From Chondrosia reniformis (lineage: Eukaryota; Porifera; Demospongiae; Chondrillida; Chondrillidae): a DNA stretch of 64,000 bases. Positions 35,691 to 48,959 of the stretch are shown here, piece by piece. The position numbers and the translations under genes are program-made. The notes beneath the pieces are model-generated. The model worked only from the letters and a program-made list of their open reading frames with translations, made no database searches and had not been told where the DNA came from. Numbering within the stretch: the stretch's first letter is position 1; every line of letters starts with the position of its first letter. The DNA is taken from positions 4,464,001 through 4,528,000 of the forward strand of contig OX359201.1 in the NCBI GenBank assembly GCA_947172415.1. The letters are read 5' to 3'.

Positions 35691-35924
35691 ATATGTATAA
35701 TGTGCTTTTTATCTTATTTATATTCATATATATAATAGAACATAACTTAAAGTTCTACCATTCTTATTGTCCATCTTAGGCAAATATGTCAAGGACCTTC
35801 ATTTGTATAATTTCCATTTTGTTTGTTTAATATAATATTATGTATGATATTATAAACAAAATTTTAATGCATTATATATAAGGATGAAAATGTGTATGGG
35901 TGATATAAAGTGTGCTTTACTAAG

Positions 35925-36075
35925 TAGTTTATCTTTTGGATGGTTCATCGTTTGATAATTTTGAGCGTCTAAAGACGCAGTTATTCGTTCTTTGTTCTGT
36001 CGGACGTTTCGACCCTGGGGGTCTTCCTCAGTCTTTAGATGCTCAAAGGTATCGAAAGATGAACCATCCAAAAGA
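35925..36075. mobile_element. Foldback element near LRRK start
   Basis: Arms TTATCTTTTGGATGGTTCAT and its complement ATGAACCATCCAAAAGATAA enclose GAGCGTCTAAAGACGCAG and CGACCCTGGGGGTCTTCCTC. Related to the left ends of the repeats at 1945 and 41070. Confidence 0.7.
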
Positions 36076-36275
36076 TAAGTTTGACGCAGTTACATAGACT
36101 TATTCTACTAGTTATATTTAATACTCGCAACAATATTAATTAATAACATTAGAATGAAATAACATATTAGGTTTTCTACTACATAGATTTACCTTACGGA
36201 AGCTCTCAGTACAATCCAATTCCATCTTTTACTTTTGATGTCTGATATTCACACCTGTTTATACCACACTATAAA

Positions 36276-39200
36276 ATGTACTGTTCCATACAGGAAAAAC
36301 AGGAAATTGCTAATGAACTCTTCACTGCATGCAAAACTGGGGAGATTAGAAAATTGATTAAACTCTTGAAAGAGAAAGATTATGTTTCAGAACTGATTTC
36401 TATGACAAGACATTCTGAAGATGGCAATAAAATTGTAGATAATACAATTGTGGAGGCACTTCTGAGAGGGCATGACGAGATAGTGAAGCTGTTAATAAAT
36501 GAGGAAGTTAATGTTGACATCCTCACAGACAGGGGAACACCACTCTATGTTGCTACCAAACTAGCTAATCTGGATATGGTTAAGAAGCTTGTAGAATACT
36601 GCCCAGATGTGTGCATTATGAAAGGCCCCTACAGTCCTGTCTTGGTTGCTTGCGAGAATGGTCATTTAGAAATCCTGAAATATCTGGTCAAAAATGCTAA
36701 CAAGAGCATGCTCAACCCAGAAGACCTTTCTTTGGAAACTGCTGCTATTCAGGGGAGCCACTTGGAAATTCTCCAGTTCCTAATTGTATCAAAGCAGGTC
36801 ATTTATGATGACCCAGCAGTTGATATACCACATCTCTTCGCTGACATCAAAATGAAAGCAACTGAGCTCCTGTCAACTGCCTTTGAAGGGAGCAAAATGG
36901 AGATCATAGAGTATCTACTTTCATTGGGAGCAGTTATCACTAAGCCAGTGCTAAGAGGGTCACTGGATACCTTTACTGTATTGCTAGAAAATAAAATTTC
37001 CAGATGTCAACCTAATGAATATGATGACATCAGTGATAGGTTTCCCCGTTATCAGCTGGTCTGGAGTAAGTTTCCAGTAGTCTATTTGCCTCCCAACTTG
37101 ATAAGCAAGTTGACAATGAATCTTGTCAAGATTGATTTTAGTGTCCACTCCCTTGAATCTCTTTCTGGAGAATTATTCAATCTTCCTTTCCTTGAATACA
37201 TGAATGTCTCAAAAGGTGGCCTGAAACAGATTGAAACAGAAAATATAGAAGTAACAAAATCCAAGTAATTGTATTCTCTTTCTGACATTGTTTTAATTGT
37301 GTTATTGTATAAATCTTTTGTTGTTAGTTTGAAAGTGCTGAATCTATCAGACAACAAATTGGTATCAGTTCCATCTTGCATTTTTGGCCTTCCGGAGCTT
37401 ACAGTGCTAAATCTTTCCTCAAATTTTCTCACTAGCTTACCAGGCTTAGAAACTGGTTAGTATGCATACAGTACCTTATGTACATGCATCACTACCTGTC
37501 AGAGTTCCTACGCTCCTTATTATACGTGTTGATGGTAGCCAACAACCACTTGATTAAGATGGCCGATCCCACTGAAAATTGGCTGGGTCTTTTATTATCA
37601 GTTTGTTTTGATAAATGAAATTATGTATATACGTAGATGATGACTAATTACTTAGTTTTGTAATTATAAAAGGGGAAACATGAATAGAATATTGCTTTGG
37701 CAACTGTATAGCTCAGTGGCAGAGGAATAGTGGTCATAACCAGTTGGGTTTTGATTCCCAGCAATTGCCACTTTCATGCTTTTCCTCTTTACTTCATGAT
37801 GTTTTAAAAGGATTACTTGTGGTTTGGTTATCACTTTGATTATTTATGTATTATATAATGTTGTATTGTAGGTAAGAGCAGGTCTTGGACTTGCAAAAAC
37901 CTGAAGAAGCTAGATGTGTCAAGTAACAGTCTTGTTGACTTGCCTGATTGCTTTTCAGAGCTGAAGAAACTCGTTACTATCAATCTCAGTCACAATATAT
38001 TGCAAGACTTTCCAATGTCTTTGTGCTGGAATTGTAGAACTTTGGTAAGAAATGAGCTAACTGTGTATATATTAAGAACATTTAAAGAATCTATAACAAA
38101 GTTGCTGTACAATGCACTGTTAGTGGCCAGACATAAAGTGGTTTCATTTCAACATAAGCTATTTTTGTTTCTAAAGGTGTTTTTAGATGCAAGTCACAAT
38201 AAGCTGGAACATCTGCCAATAGGTTGCAGTATCTACTGGAAAGATTCTATTAAGTCAGTTAACCTGTCACACAACCAGTTTACAGAGATACTACAAGATG
38301 TTGCGCAACTGACAAAACTGGAAATGTTAGACCTTTCCTATAACCAGATTGCACAACTGCCTGAGATAAGCCTGTGGTCTTGTTACCAGCTCCAAAACCT
38401 AAATCTTAGTTACAATAGTTTGACAGTGTTGTCAAACTTACCTGTAGTGGATGCAAAATCAAGTTATAAAAGTATGCTCCAAATGTTTGCAGAAAGTAGA
38501 TGTAAGTGTAACACTGTGTTTACCTCTACCTATGTATGCATATAGTAATGGCTTAGGCTCAATATTTATTATTGTGGTTAGGATAGCTGTTAATTAATGA
38601 TAAATGTAAATTCCACAGATCAAGCTTAAAAGTAATCTGTATGGATAAAACAGTCTTGGAATTGATTTAACCGTCTACTATTTATAAATTTCACTCTTGA
38701 TTTGATAATCTAAATTTAAGGGATGATTCATGCACCCGCTAGTTGATTTTCATCTCTATTTATATTTGACAATGTAGTAAATTCTTCAGACTCTGAAACA
38801 TTATCTCAAAAGAGAAATTCACAACTTTCCCTTCAAGGGTTTTCTGATTCATCAGGTAAATCTTTTGTTACACAGCTCACACTAAGTTATTCCATAAATG
38901 GCATATGGATATTAATTGTTATGTAAATATATATCTGCTAGTTGTACATAGCGCAGTTCAAGTTGATCAAACAAATTCCTATACACCACTTTTTGGGGGG
39001 GTATTGACTATTTTTTCCACTGGACCAAATTATATACCACTTCTCATTAGGGTGACCTGGTAAATCTTTTGTTCTGTTGTGATTGCATTATAATCTATTT
39101 CCTTTTCACTTAAGACACTTCAAAAACTAAATTGGTGAGGCAGAATTCTCCTATTACTGACCCAAGGGAGCTTCCCTATGAAGCTTGGTCAAAATGTCTG

Positions 39201-42200
39201 CAGATTCTGGACCTTAGCAACAATGACCTTACATTTCTTCCTGATTACCTTGGACAGTTGAGTAGCTTGACAGAACTCTCCCTGAGTGGGTAAGTTTATT
39301 CATCTCTAAAACCTTGCATTATGATACATTAGGGTTAATACTGGAAATTTAATCAATCCCTACTGAATGACTACATATGTTTTAGTTTTGTATTTATGGA
39401 TGTTGCTATAGTAACAAGAAGTTAAAGAAGCTTCCTCTCTCATTGAGTCTGTTAAGAAGATTGAAAAGCTTAGGCCTACGTGATTTGGATAACCTTTCTT
39501 CTTTGCCTTTTAAGCCAGGTCAGCAGAAATACACATATATAGCAATCTGAAATATATATGTATTAATACATCCTTAAGCAAGTGTCCATCCTAGAAAAGT
39601 GACTGTTATATAATACAGGCTTCACTGTATTTTCTCACATCAACTTAAAAAAAGTTCAAAAAGTTCATGTAAATAGGTGAATTATACCTTTATTGCACCA
39701 TACAATAAAGTGGAGTCTACGTACATATATACTGTACACTATGTTGTATGTACATGTAGCTGTAACCTCTACAAAAGAGGTATTGCAGCATCTAAAAAAG
39801 GAAAGGAGAAGGTGCAAACCTTGCAACAGAATGAAGCTCATGGTTGTCGGACTACAGGTATTATATCTGACTGTATAGACACATTTGCTACAATTATATA
39901 TTCTTAACTACCACATATTGCTTGAAATCTGCTGTCAGGAATATATAATTACAAATTTAAATAACTACTCACAGTATGCTGCCTTATAAAGAGTTCACTT
40001 CGCTTCATCCGTCACTACTTTATCCACCAATCAAAACTGTATAGTAGATCAGCCAAATGGAAATCCACCATTCAAAATTATTTGTGAACACAACTAACTA
40101 CGTACATAACACTTTATCTGTTGATAAATGCCATCACTACATAGTTGTTGCAATTAGATTGATTAATGAAAAGTATACATAAGTATATAATAGAAATTAC
40201 TTGGAAACAAACAGAGGCTGAGGTTTCTCATTAAAATATATTTTTATCACTCCAGGGGCGTGGCAAAACCACCTTGCTGTCTGTACTAAGAAACAAAAAT
40301 GCACCTCTGCCAGACAACTTATCAACCACAGGAATAGTTGTGAATGAGTGGCACTGCGCTCCACAGAACAAAACTTTACCCAGAAAGGTAATAATTCTGT
40401 CTTTTGTATATACATACGTACGTATACATATAGTACATTATTCTTGAAGAAAAACAAACATTTACATTTTGTATATATGCATACATACGTATATGACAGT
40501 CTGCTTTCAATGTACGTATATATGTTAAATAATGTATGTAGTATCAGTTCAACAGTATACGTATGGAATTAATTATAAGTAATGCACGTATCCTTGACAA
40601 TTATATTACGTTTAAAGACACCACTAAACTGCACTACACAGTTCTCATATAGCTGATAGGCATGTATTCTAATAATGACACACACACATATACGTATATA
40701 CTGTATACGTATGTGCTTGAACAACATTGTATATAGAGCAATCATCTACTGTAAGACACTGCCTAGCCATTGAAACTTTATAACTTTGTGTAATTACCTA
40801 ATAAAATAATTTTGGACAACTGAGGTTGTGTTTCAAGTTTATCACCTATATATTGACTTTGCATAATACGTTTGTTTAGGGGAAACTTGGAGAGATTGTG
40901 TTCAGTACTTGGGACTTGGCTGGCCAAAGTGTCTACTACGTCACACACCAGTGTTTCCTTTCTCGTAATACTCTATATTTGGTCGTTTGGAGCATGGAGA
41001 ATGGTAAAGAGGACATTGAAAGTCTCCGGCCCTGGCTATTGAATATACAAGTGAGCTACAAATATCTTAGGGATTATACATCTTTCGGAATGTTTAGAGA
41101 ATTAGTTTGTTTTATGGGGGGTAAAATTTTCGATTGAGGTCTTCATCAGTAACTGATGGTTTGTCTCCAGGTGTCCCTTTTATAGACACTTCTTCCTACC
41201 TTTTCTATTTCCTGTCACATGAAGCTTGGGCAGAAGAAAGGAAGAGGAAGTGTAAAAGTATTTCCAAGAAGTCTGCAAGATGATATATCTAGCTTCATAC
41301 TTGCCTTATACGTACATTAACCTAAACCCTCCTTTAATTGCCAGTTTGCCTCCCTGTCAGCAATTCTAGCCTGTCTCAAGAGAGTGAATGTACAGTGAGA
41401 CCATTGCTCAAGCCTCCCAAAGCCACAAATATGCACATACATATACGTATGATACTGTTGTTTGTCATCTAATAATAGATTCATTTCCTGTAAGATTGCA
41501 ATTGCTGTACATGTCCTTCATATACATGTACATGCCGAGGGTTCACAAAGATTCTCAAGGTCACTGATGAAGGGTGGAATTACCAAAAACAGCTGTCTGG
41601 CCCAGCGGAAAAGAAGAGAAGTAGAAGGATAAAACTTTTGTATCCTCATCCAAAGCTCTCACTAGGTATACATAATCCTTTACTCTAAAGTAGATGTAGC
41701 ATGTAAGAAAGTGGTGTTAAATTATTCATGTGCAAATTCTTAAAGAGTATATGTACACTGATATTTGTGGCTTGCTCCTTCCTATATGTTAGGCTAGAGC
41801 TCCTTCTTCACCTGTGATCATTGTTGGCACTCATTTGGATAAGCTACCAGTTGCAGAGGCTCCACAACTAATGGAGGAATACAGAACAATGATAAATAAC
41901 TTGTATAGAGAGCCTGACAAGGGTTATCCACGGATTTCTGACATGGTTGAAGTTTCTGCTAAAAGCAAGAATAAAGATGGTAAATCACCAACATTAAAAC
42001 CTTTATTTTAGTGTTACATATATAAGTACATACGTATGTGATCATAAAGTGGATTTTCAGGGATTATGCAATACATAACTGCATACATTTATAGACATAT
42101 ATACTTCTCATTCACAACAGGCTTTCAGACCCTTAATGATGCCATTTTTAAGGCAGCCAGCATTGCAGAGGATGTTGGTACCAGAGAAAGGATCATAGGA

Positions 42201-45200
42201 AGACTAGTTAGTGCTAAATAGCAAACTATATAATTTATATATATACGTATATCATAGAGCACACAATTTACCTAATTATAGAAAGAAGGAAAGAAATTTC
42301 TTCTGTCTCTGTCCAAAGAGATCAAGGAGTTTAGTTTATATTACCTTGCTCCAGATTCCAGGAAGTTACATAGATCTACAAAGGCTCATTCAAGAAGAAG
42401 TAGCCAAGAGAAAGGTGTCCCATCTTCCTCCAATCCTAACCCATGAAGAATTTGTGGAGGTTACCAAGTTGATCCCCAATAATGATATTACTGATGATGA
42501 AGACCTAGCCTCAGGTACGTAATGTATACGTTCCTATATGTTTACTTATTACGGTAGGGAAGGTTTAAAAGGATTTACGTAGAGACAAAGATTCCCAGGG
42601 TCAATGGTGAAGGTGGAATTCCCATGCATAAACAGCTGTCTGGCCCAGTGGAGAAGAATGTTCTCTTGTATCCTCACTCAAAGCTCTCATTAGGTTTAGT
42701 TCCCTATAGGCCAGTACCCTAAAGTAGATATGTGTAAGAAAACTAGTGTATTAGATTGTTCTATGTGTATGGACATGTATGTAGCTACATACATAGGTGC
42801 ACATGATTGAATTATTATTATACCATACTTTACAGCCTCCCAGTTTCTTCATGACAATGGATTTCTTCTTCACTACAATGATCATCTAAGGGGGCTTAGT
42901 TTGTTGTACTTCATAGATCCCGTCTGGCTCTCAGATCTGTTGGCAAAGGTTATCACAGTTCCTGAAGGGCACAGCTTTATTAAAAATGGCTCATTGGCAG
43001 ATTCTGATATTCCATTTCTATTTAAGGATACAGTCAGATTTCCACCTCAATACACAGACCAATATCTACAATTGTTAGAAAAGTTTGAGATTGCATTGTC
43101 CCTTGGGGATGGAACAAGACTCTTCCCCTCAATGCTACCAGCTGATGCACCTTTGATTAGAATGGAATCATCAGCTGAGAGTGGAATAACAGGTGAGACC
43201 TTAATATATAGCCATACGAATGACCACATATATAGACCTAATTACGTATATAAAAATAGCTACGTATGTAATTTAAACTCTTAAATTCCCTAAATTTACA
43301 TATTTTGTGCCCACGACCCTCCAAGAGGCCATATGAATTATTTACATTCCATTCCCATTATTTATATACATTAAATTGATATAGTATACTATAACACTAT
43401 GCATATATTATTGATTTGTACAATTGTCTCCTTTTATACACTAAAGAACCAAATACAAAAAAACTTGGTTTACCTCAGTGCATCAAAAGGCATTATGTGA
43501 TGTTCCAAGTTCCCAGTGGCTTTTGGAGTAGACTTGTAACTAGAATACTCTTCAACCTAAAGAAAAAAGACTCAAAGGATCCTAGTTGGAAGAGTACAAT
43601 TCAGGAGACACTTTCTTGGCGAAGAGGAATATATGTTTCATACAAAAATGGCAGATTTCTCCTACAGTCGCTTGCTGAAGTAAATAAATACATGTACAGT
43701 ATATAGGGGTGGCTGAAAAAACATGGCTACCCTATTCCATGTAATATCAATTAACACTTCATTAATCAACAAACTAGAGCTTTTTGTTACATTTGGCATT
43801 ACATTATAGTACATTTCACCATAAATGTAATATTCTCTTTTAAGTAGTTAACACTCTATATTCTAAGCAATATCTTCAAATTACCCACCCAATAAGAGCT
43901 TGATCTTCAGAGAATATGAATATATTGTTGGATTTTAGATATTATGCTCCTCCTAAGTAAAATCACAACAGAAATACGTATGAGTAATCTGTCCAGTCAA
44001 ATTTCAGAATATGGTCACATGATTGTAAAGGCTGTATACATATATATGCAGTCATTTAAGTATTCTTTTCTAAATGTCAAAGTATGTTTTGATGCTCTGT
44101 ACAATGTTCACAAAATGGTTTACCAGCCCATTTCTAAAATTCTTTTTTCAAATGATCTAGTGCTAACATGTGAACTTGTGTTGGCACAAGTGTTTCACTG
44201 TATATGGGAGAAATTGAGACCTAATTATTATTCTCTGCAAGGAAATACGGATATTGATTTTAGCAGGCACACTAGGGTTATTATTATATTATTGTCCTTG
44301 TAAATGGGACATGTATATGTATGTAGCTACGTACTATATATGTATAATGATATATGGTATACCTTCATAGTACATGTCTCTGTTTTGTTTGCTTATATAA
44401 TAGCAATGCACACTGAGCTCTGCACGGCACAGTAATGTGGGAATGATTGGTGATGGGATGCCTGCCATGGGTTGCAGGATGGTTCAGGGATTGGAGATGA
44501 CAGTTTGGTCCACTTCTCCACAAGGTTACTCCACCGTTGGCTACCTTTCGGATCAGATTGAGCAGCTAATTGATGAATGGTATCCTGGTAAGTACAAATT
44601 ATGTTATCCAATTGGATAAGCCATCTATAATTGAAATAATAAGGGGTATTTGTTGCTTATATATATATTTGAACATCAGCAACGCTTCAAAAAATAGATG
44701 TTTAGTGATTTTGACCTGCATGTCTTCTTCAGCAATGAATTACTGAATATATATCTCCCATGTTCTACTATAATTGTATGTGTTGAAATATATATTTAAA
44801 TTACTTGTAGGATTGAATGATGATAATGTTTTTGGTAAACCATTGGTTGATAGGCAGGCAGTTTGGATTGTGCCTTCGCATCTCTTTGTTGAAAATTTAA
44901 AAGGCAGTGAAAAGAGACATGCCTCCCCAGGCAAAACAGAGGATATTTCATACAGTATCGCTGATTGTACCTTGAAAGCTTATAAGGGAGAAAAGCTGCA
45001 TGTAGAGAAGTACAATGTAGAGGTGCCTTTACAGTATTTAATTCCAGATTTGTTGATGGTCGACCTCAGAGAAGATTTGAAATTGAATCACTCAGAGTTG
45101 GATTATAATCCAAACAACCCCTCCAATATCCTTGGAAAGGGTGGTACTGGTGTAGTCTTCAGAGGAAAGTGAGTGCTGTACAGTAAACCTCTCTCTAAAG

Positions 45201-48200
45201 CAGTTGGCTTACAATTGGGGCTAGCTGAACTAGGCCTTATTAGAGAGGTGGTCGTATTATAGAAAGCCTTATGTGGGGCCCACTAAGTTTTTAGCCAGGA
45301 CTTAAAGAGCCAGCTGTGATTTTGAGGTGATGCTTTCATTTCACTAAAGTAGACATACATTCGTGCAGCTAGCCATTCTTACATACATATACACATGTAA
45401 ATGTTAATGGAAAAAGAAATTCACCGGCCAGATAACCCAAATAGCCGAAATTCGAGGTCCAAATATGCAAGAATCATTGTACATTAAACTAATTATAAAT
45501 CATAACAGCTATCTATGTATAAATATTTATTTAATCTTTTCAAATAGATATAAAAATACTGAAGCAGCCATTAAGCAATTTTTTACTAAAATGGAAAAGA
45601 AGCAGCTAGAACAGCTAAATATGGATGAGACAGAAAGCATCCTAAAATTTTCAAAGAATGAAGTGATGAAGTTGTACAGAGATGTTCGCCATGAAGTCAA
45701 CATGTTAGCAACTCTCAATTATCCTTATGTTGTTAATGTTCTGGGTGTATCAGTAAAACCTCTTCTACTGGTGCTGGAGTTGGCTCAACTCGGTAGCCTG
45801 CATAGCATTTTATCCGGCCGTTTGGATTCTATCCAGAAGGAACAGAATATTGAAGCTGGAATGGAGGTAATTCCGGATATGCCTGGTGGTGTTCTTGGAC
45901 ATGAAATGACTACTAAAGTTGCATTACAGGTTAGTCAAATAGGCATATTTTACTAAAGTGTAAAAGTCTCTAGAATTAATCCCTTTTGCATTTTTAGGTT
46001 GCTATGGCACTGAATTATCTCCATAAACATGGAATTGTGTACAGAGATCTGAAAGCAGACAATGTGCTTGTGTGCTCATTGGATCCAGAGAATGCAATAA
46101 ATGTAAAACTGGCCGATTATGGCATTTCACGTCACGCTAATCCCAGTGGAGTAAGGGGTTACGAAGGAACCATTGGATACATGGCTCCAGAGGCAATTAG
46201 AAAAAGAGAAGAAGACAAAATCATTGATGAGAAGGTTATTTCGTTATGTACATTATTATTAGGCTCTAGAAATTAAGTAATAAATTTCTTTTATCTTGAG
46301 TAAGATGTTTCTGACGGATTTGTATAAATACCCACATCAATTGCACCTTCTTGTACATGTAGTTATATATTATGGCAAACTTGAATTTAGCTTTTTAAGA
46401 CCACAATAATAATATTGCATTATGCTTTTCTGTTTTAATTAGGTGGACATATTCTCTTATGGAATGGTACTCTTTGAGTTGTTGAGTGGAGAGAGACCAT
46501 TTAAACGTGTGAAATACCAATATGAGATCCACCTACTCGTGTCAGACGGAGAGCGTCCTAGAATACTTGATTACAATAGAAAACCTACTTTTCCTAATCT
46601 TGTCAACCTCATGAAAAACTGCTGGAAGCATCTTGCTAATGACAGACCAACAGGTGGAGAGGTAAGTGTATGATCTTTACTAAAATTTGCAACTCTATCT
46701 ATTTGTATTTATATATCTATATATATGTATTTATATATCTATATGTCTAATTATATAATCTTGAATTTGAATCTATATAATATCTCTCTAACTATATACA
46801 ATATCAATCATTTAAATTTTATATACTGTGTACAGTACTCACTATACAGTATGTTAATATTTTAACAGATAATTGAACAAATGCTAGCCCCAAACTTTAT
46901 GTGCTGTCGACACTCAATTACGGATATAAATGGAGAACCATTGGACAAGGCCGTCTTGGTTAATACGTTTCCACAACAACAGCAAGATTCTTCCTCCTCA
47001 GTCATGATTTGGCACAAGCAGAAAACAGAGCGCTACTATAATGTTCTGAATGTAAATAGAGGAATCTTTTCAGTAATTAAGAGGGCCTGTGAGGGAGGAA
47101 GGGTATACAGCACTACTGTGACTAGAGATGTAGAGGAAAGGATCTGGATTGGCACTGGGGTTAGTTAAAAGGATTAGATTGAATATACTTACACACATGT
47201 CTAATTTACATATATATTACGTACAGTGTACATGAGGGGCTTGTGCATTATGCAATAGAATTTGATTTGTTTAAAGTTCTTGGATCACTCATACTGAATT
47301 GGATGATACTTCTAGGCTATGTAAATGTACCAACATCTACTGTTATGCAGAACTAAGTTTGATTATTATAGCTTTCAATATATATACGTACTGTACATAT
47401 TAGTGTATATATACACACTGTATATTCACATGTACATTTCTTAGATGATTATGTTTCTGTGTATGTATGCACTTCTTTACGACATAGTAAGCTTATATGT
47501 GTATACCCTATATTTCCTCAAGGCAGATAGACTTCATTTTGACACTTGTTGTATATTGCATGTACATTATTATATAATACGTATATGCGTATAGAGTATA
47601 TATATATGTATATACATGTAAGCATTCAATTCATATATATAGGATCATGAAATTGAAGTCCTTGGCATAGGAAGCCATGGTTATCCCCAAGTAATATGGA
47701 TTTACAGATTTAAAAAGGGAGACTCTGTTCTCGACCTCAAAACTGAATCCATAAATGGGAAAGTAAGCATCAAATGTATAAATATCTGATGGTACGTATT
47801 TTACAAGTAAAAGCAAATAAAGAGAGCTTTGATAGAATCACTAACCAGCTTTGAAAATTAATTATTATAGTTCTGTTAAGATGAATTTTTAATGGTCCAA
47901 ATCATTCTTAACAGAGTTCTACTGTAGTTGTATATGACACATGGATATTTTATCTACATATGTACATATATATACAGTAGGTATATATGTAGTGTGTGTA
48001 TTATATACTTTTGTATATATACATAGCCTGTAAGAGTATATGCATCCATTGCCAATGGCATGGTGATGATCTTCTGTCAAAGACAGCACTTAAAGGATGG
48101 AGTAGTCCCAGATAGGATTGGCTCTGCCACAAATCAAACAGAAACAGTAGACTTAGTTTGTCTAAATGATCAATACAGGAGGGAGGCAGAGGATTGGAAG

Positions 48201-48959
48201 CAGATAATCAGTCTACAATTAAGTGATTCAAAAAAGCCCCCACACTGCTCAGCCTTAATTGGTGGTCACATGTGGTTTGGTTGTGGTAATGAGATTGTTG
48301 TCCTTGACATTAAACAATTTACCATTATCCACAGCTTTGCTGTCTTTAGCAACCAGCGCAATACCATTGAGCAGCTGTTGGTCACCGAAAGTGATCAGGT
48401 ATGGGTTAGAGGAAGACTGCATTCTACAGTTATGCAATACAATGCTAGTAATTATGAACTCATCTCAAAGCTCAACTGCAGAAAGATTAATTTAAAGGGC
48501 GAGAATATTTTACAATCAGTTTATTCAGACAATGTAGTAGAGTCTCTTCCTTCACCACTCTTGTCAACAAGTCAAAGGAGGAGAAGATTAGTAATTGATG
48601 AAACACTAAAACCAATTCTAGGTATTAAAATCACCTCATTGCTGCTAGTCCATGGTTGCCTCTGGATCGGTCGGGATATTGGTGATATTCTCATTGTTGA
48701 TACTGCTAATGGAAAGGTTCTCACACAATTATTTCCTGGCGGTTCAATGCCCCAAACTCAAGGTTCCCATGGTAACCATTTGCTCTCATTAATAGGTAAC
48801 CATGTTGTAGCTAATCAGTGCACTCAATCAGAAGCACTGAATACGACTTCACAATCTTTAAACCAGCTCAGTGTGTGGGATGCATGGAACAAGGACTCTA
48901 TTTCCCAGTTTGACCAGCACTGGAGATCAATGTTACAAACTGGTGATATTTCCATATGA
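36276..48959 (+). CDS. LRRK1: LRRK1-type ROCO kinase (ANK-LRR-ROC-COR-kinase-WD40-like)
   Basis: 23 exons, all phases consistent: 36276-37264, 37328-37455, 37872-38044, 38177-38501, 38778-38855, 39115-39289, 39412-39518, 39760-39857, 40256-40387, 40880-41050, 41793-41979, 42121-42206, 42355-42514, 42836-43192, 43447-43679, 44404-44587, 44811-45168, 45548-45929, 45998-46234, 46443-46661, 46869-47159, 47643-47762, 48027-48959; 2040 residues (human LRRK1 about 2015). Ankyrin repeats about 1-250, leucine-rich repeats about 280-650, ROC GTPase with P-loop GRGKTT at 692, DLAGQ near 747 and THLD near 805, COR about 830-1190. Kinase has GKGGTGVVF near 1303, Lys1322, YRDLKADN at 1456-1463, DYG at 1481-1483 and APEA; DYGIS and FSYGMVLFELLSG match LRRK1 rather than LRRK2. 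The C-terminus is WD40-like. The start is uncertain: the first exon may instead begin at the acceptor 36290|36291. Confidence 0.93.
37699..37850 (+). repeat. tRNA-derived SINE, copy B (best preserved)
   Basis: GGCAACTGTATAGCTCAGTG (A box) and GGGTTTTGATTCCCAGCAAT (B box), tail CTTCATGATGTTTTAAAAGG and TGATTATTTATGTA. Inside an LRRK intron, ending 21 bases before the exon at 37872. Confidence 0.8.
41070..41710. mobile_element. Interspersed repeat, LRRK intron (fuller copy)
   Basis: Left end CATCTTTCGGAATGTTTAGA with GAGGTCTTCATCAGTAACTG; right part GGTCACTGATGAAGGGTGGA, AACAGCTGTCTGGCCCAG, AAGCTCTCACTAGGT. The same parts appear at 1945-2340 and, right side only, 42575-42740. Non-coding. Confidence 0.65.
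42575..42740. mobile_element. Partial copy of the same repeat, next LRRK intron
   Basis: AGGGTCAATGGTGAAGGTGG, AACAGCTGTCTGGCCCAGTG, AAAGCTCTCATTAGGTTTAG; matches the right part of 41070-41710 and the inverted piece at 2160-2300. Confidence 0.65.
43941..44303 (+). other. 119-codon open frame inside an LRRK intron
   Basis: Follows an acceptor-like TTTTAG and reads without stop from MLLLSKITTEIRMS to a stop at 44303. It is not LRRK: the flanking exons (43679 and 44404) join directly in phase and match LRRK1 across the junction. No family recognised; it could be an alternative exon, a relic, or chance in AT-rich DNA. Confidence 0.3.

Larger units (their letters stand above)
34420..36275. other. 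Spacer or long intron between kinase and LRRK
   Basis: Contains three tandem copies of ATGTACTATGGACTA (34627-34671), a pogo-like repeat end at 35278 and a hairpin element at 35925-36075. A TATA-like CTATAAAATG overlaps the candidate LRRK ATG at 36276. Confidence 0.5.
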
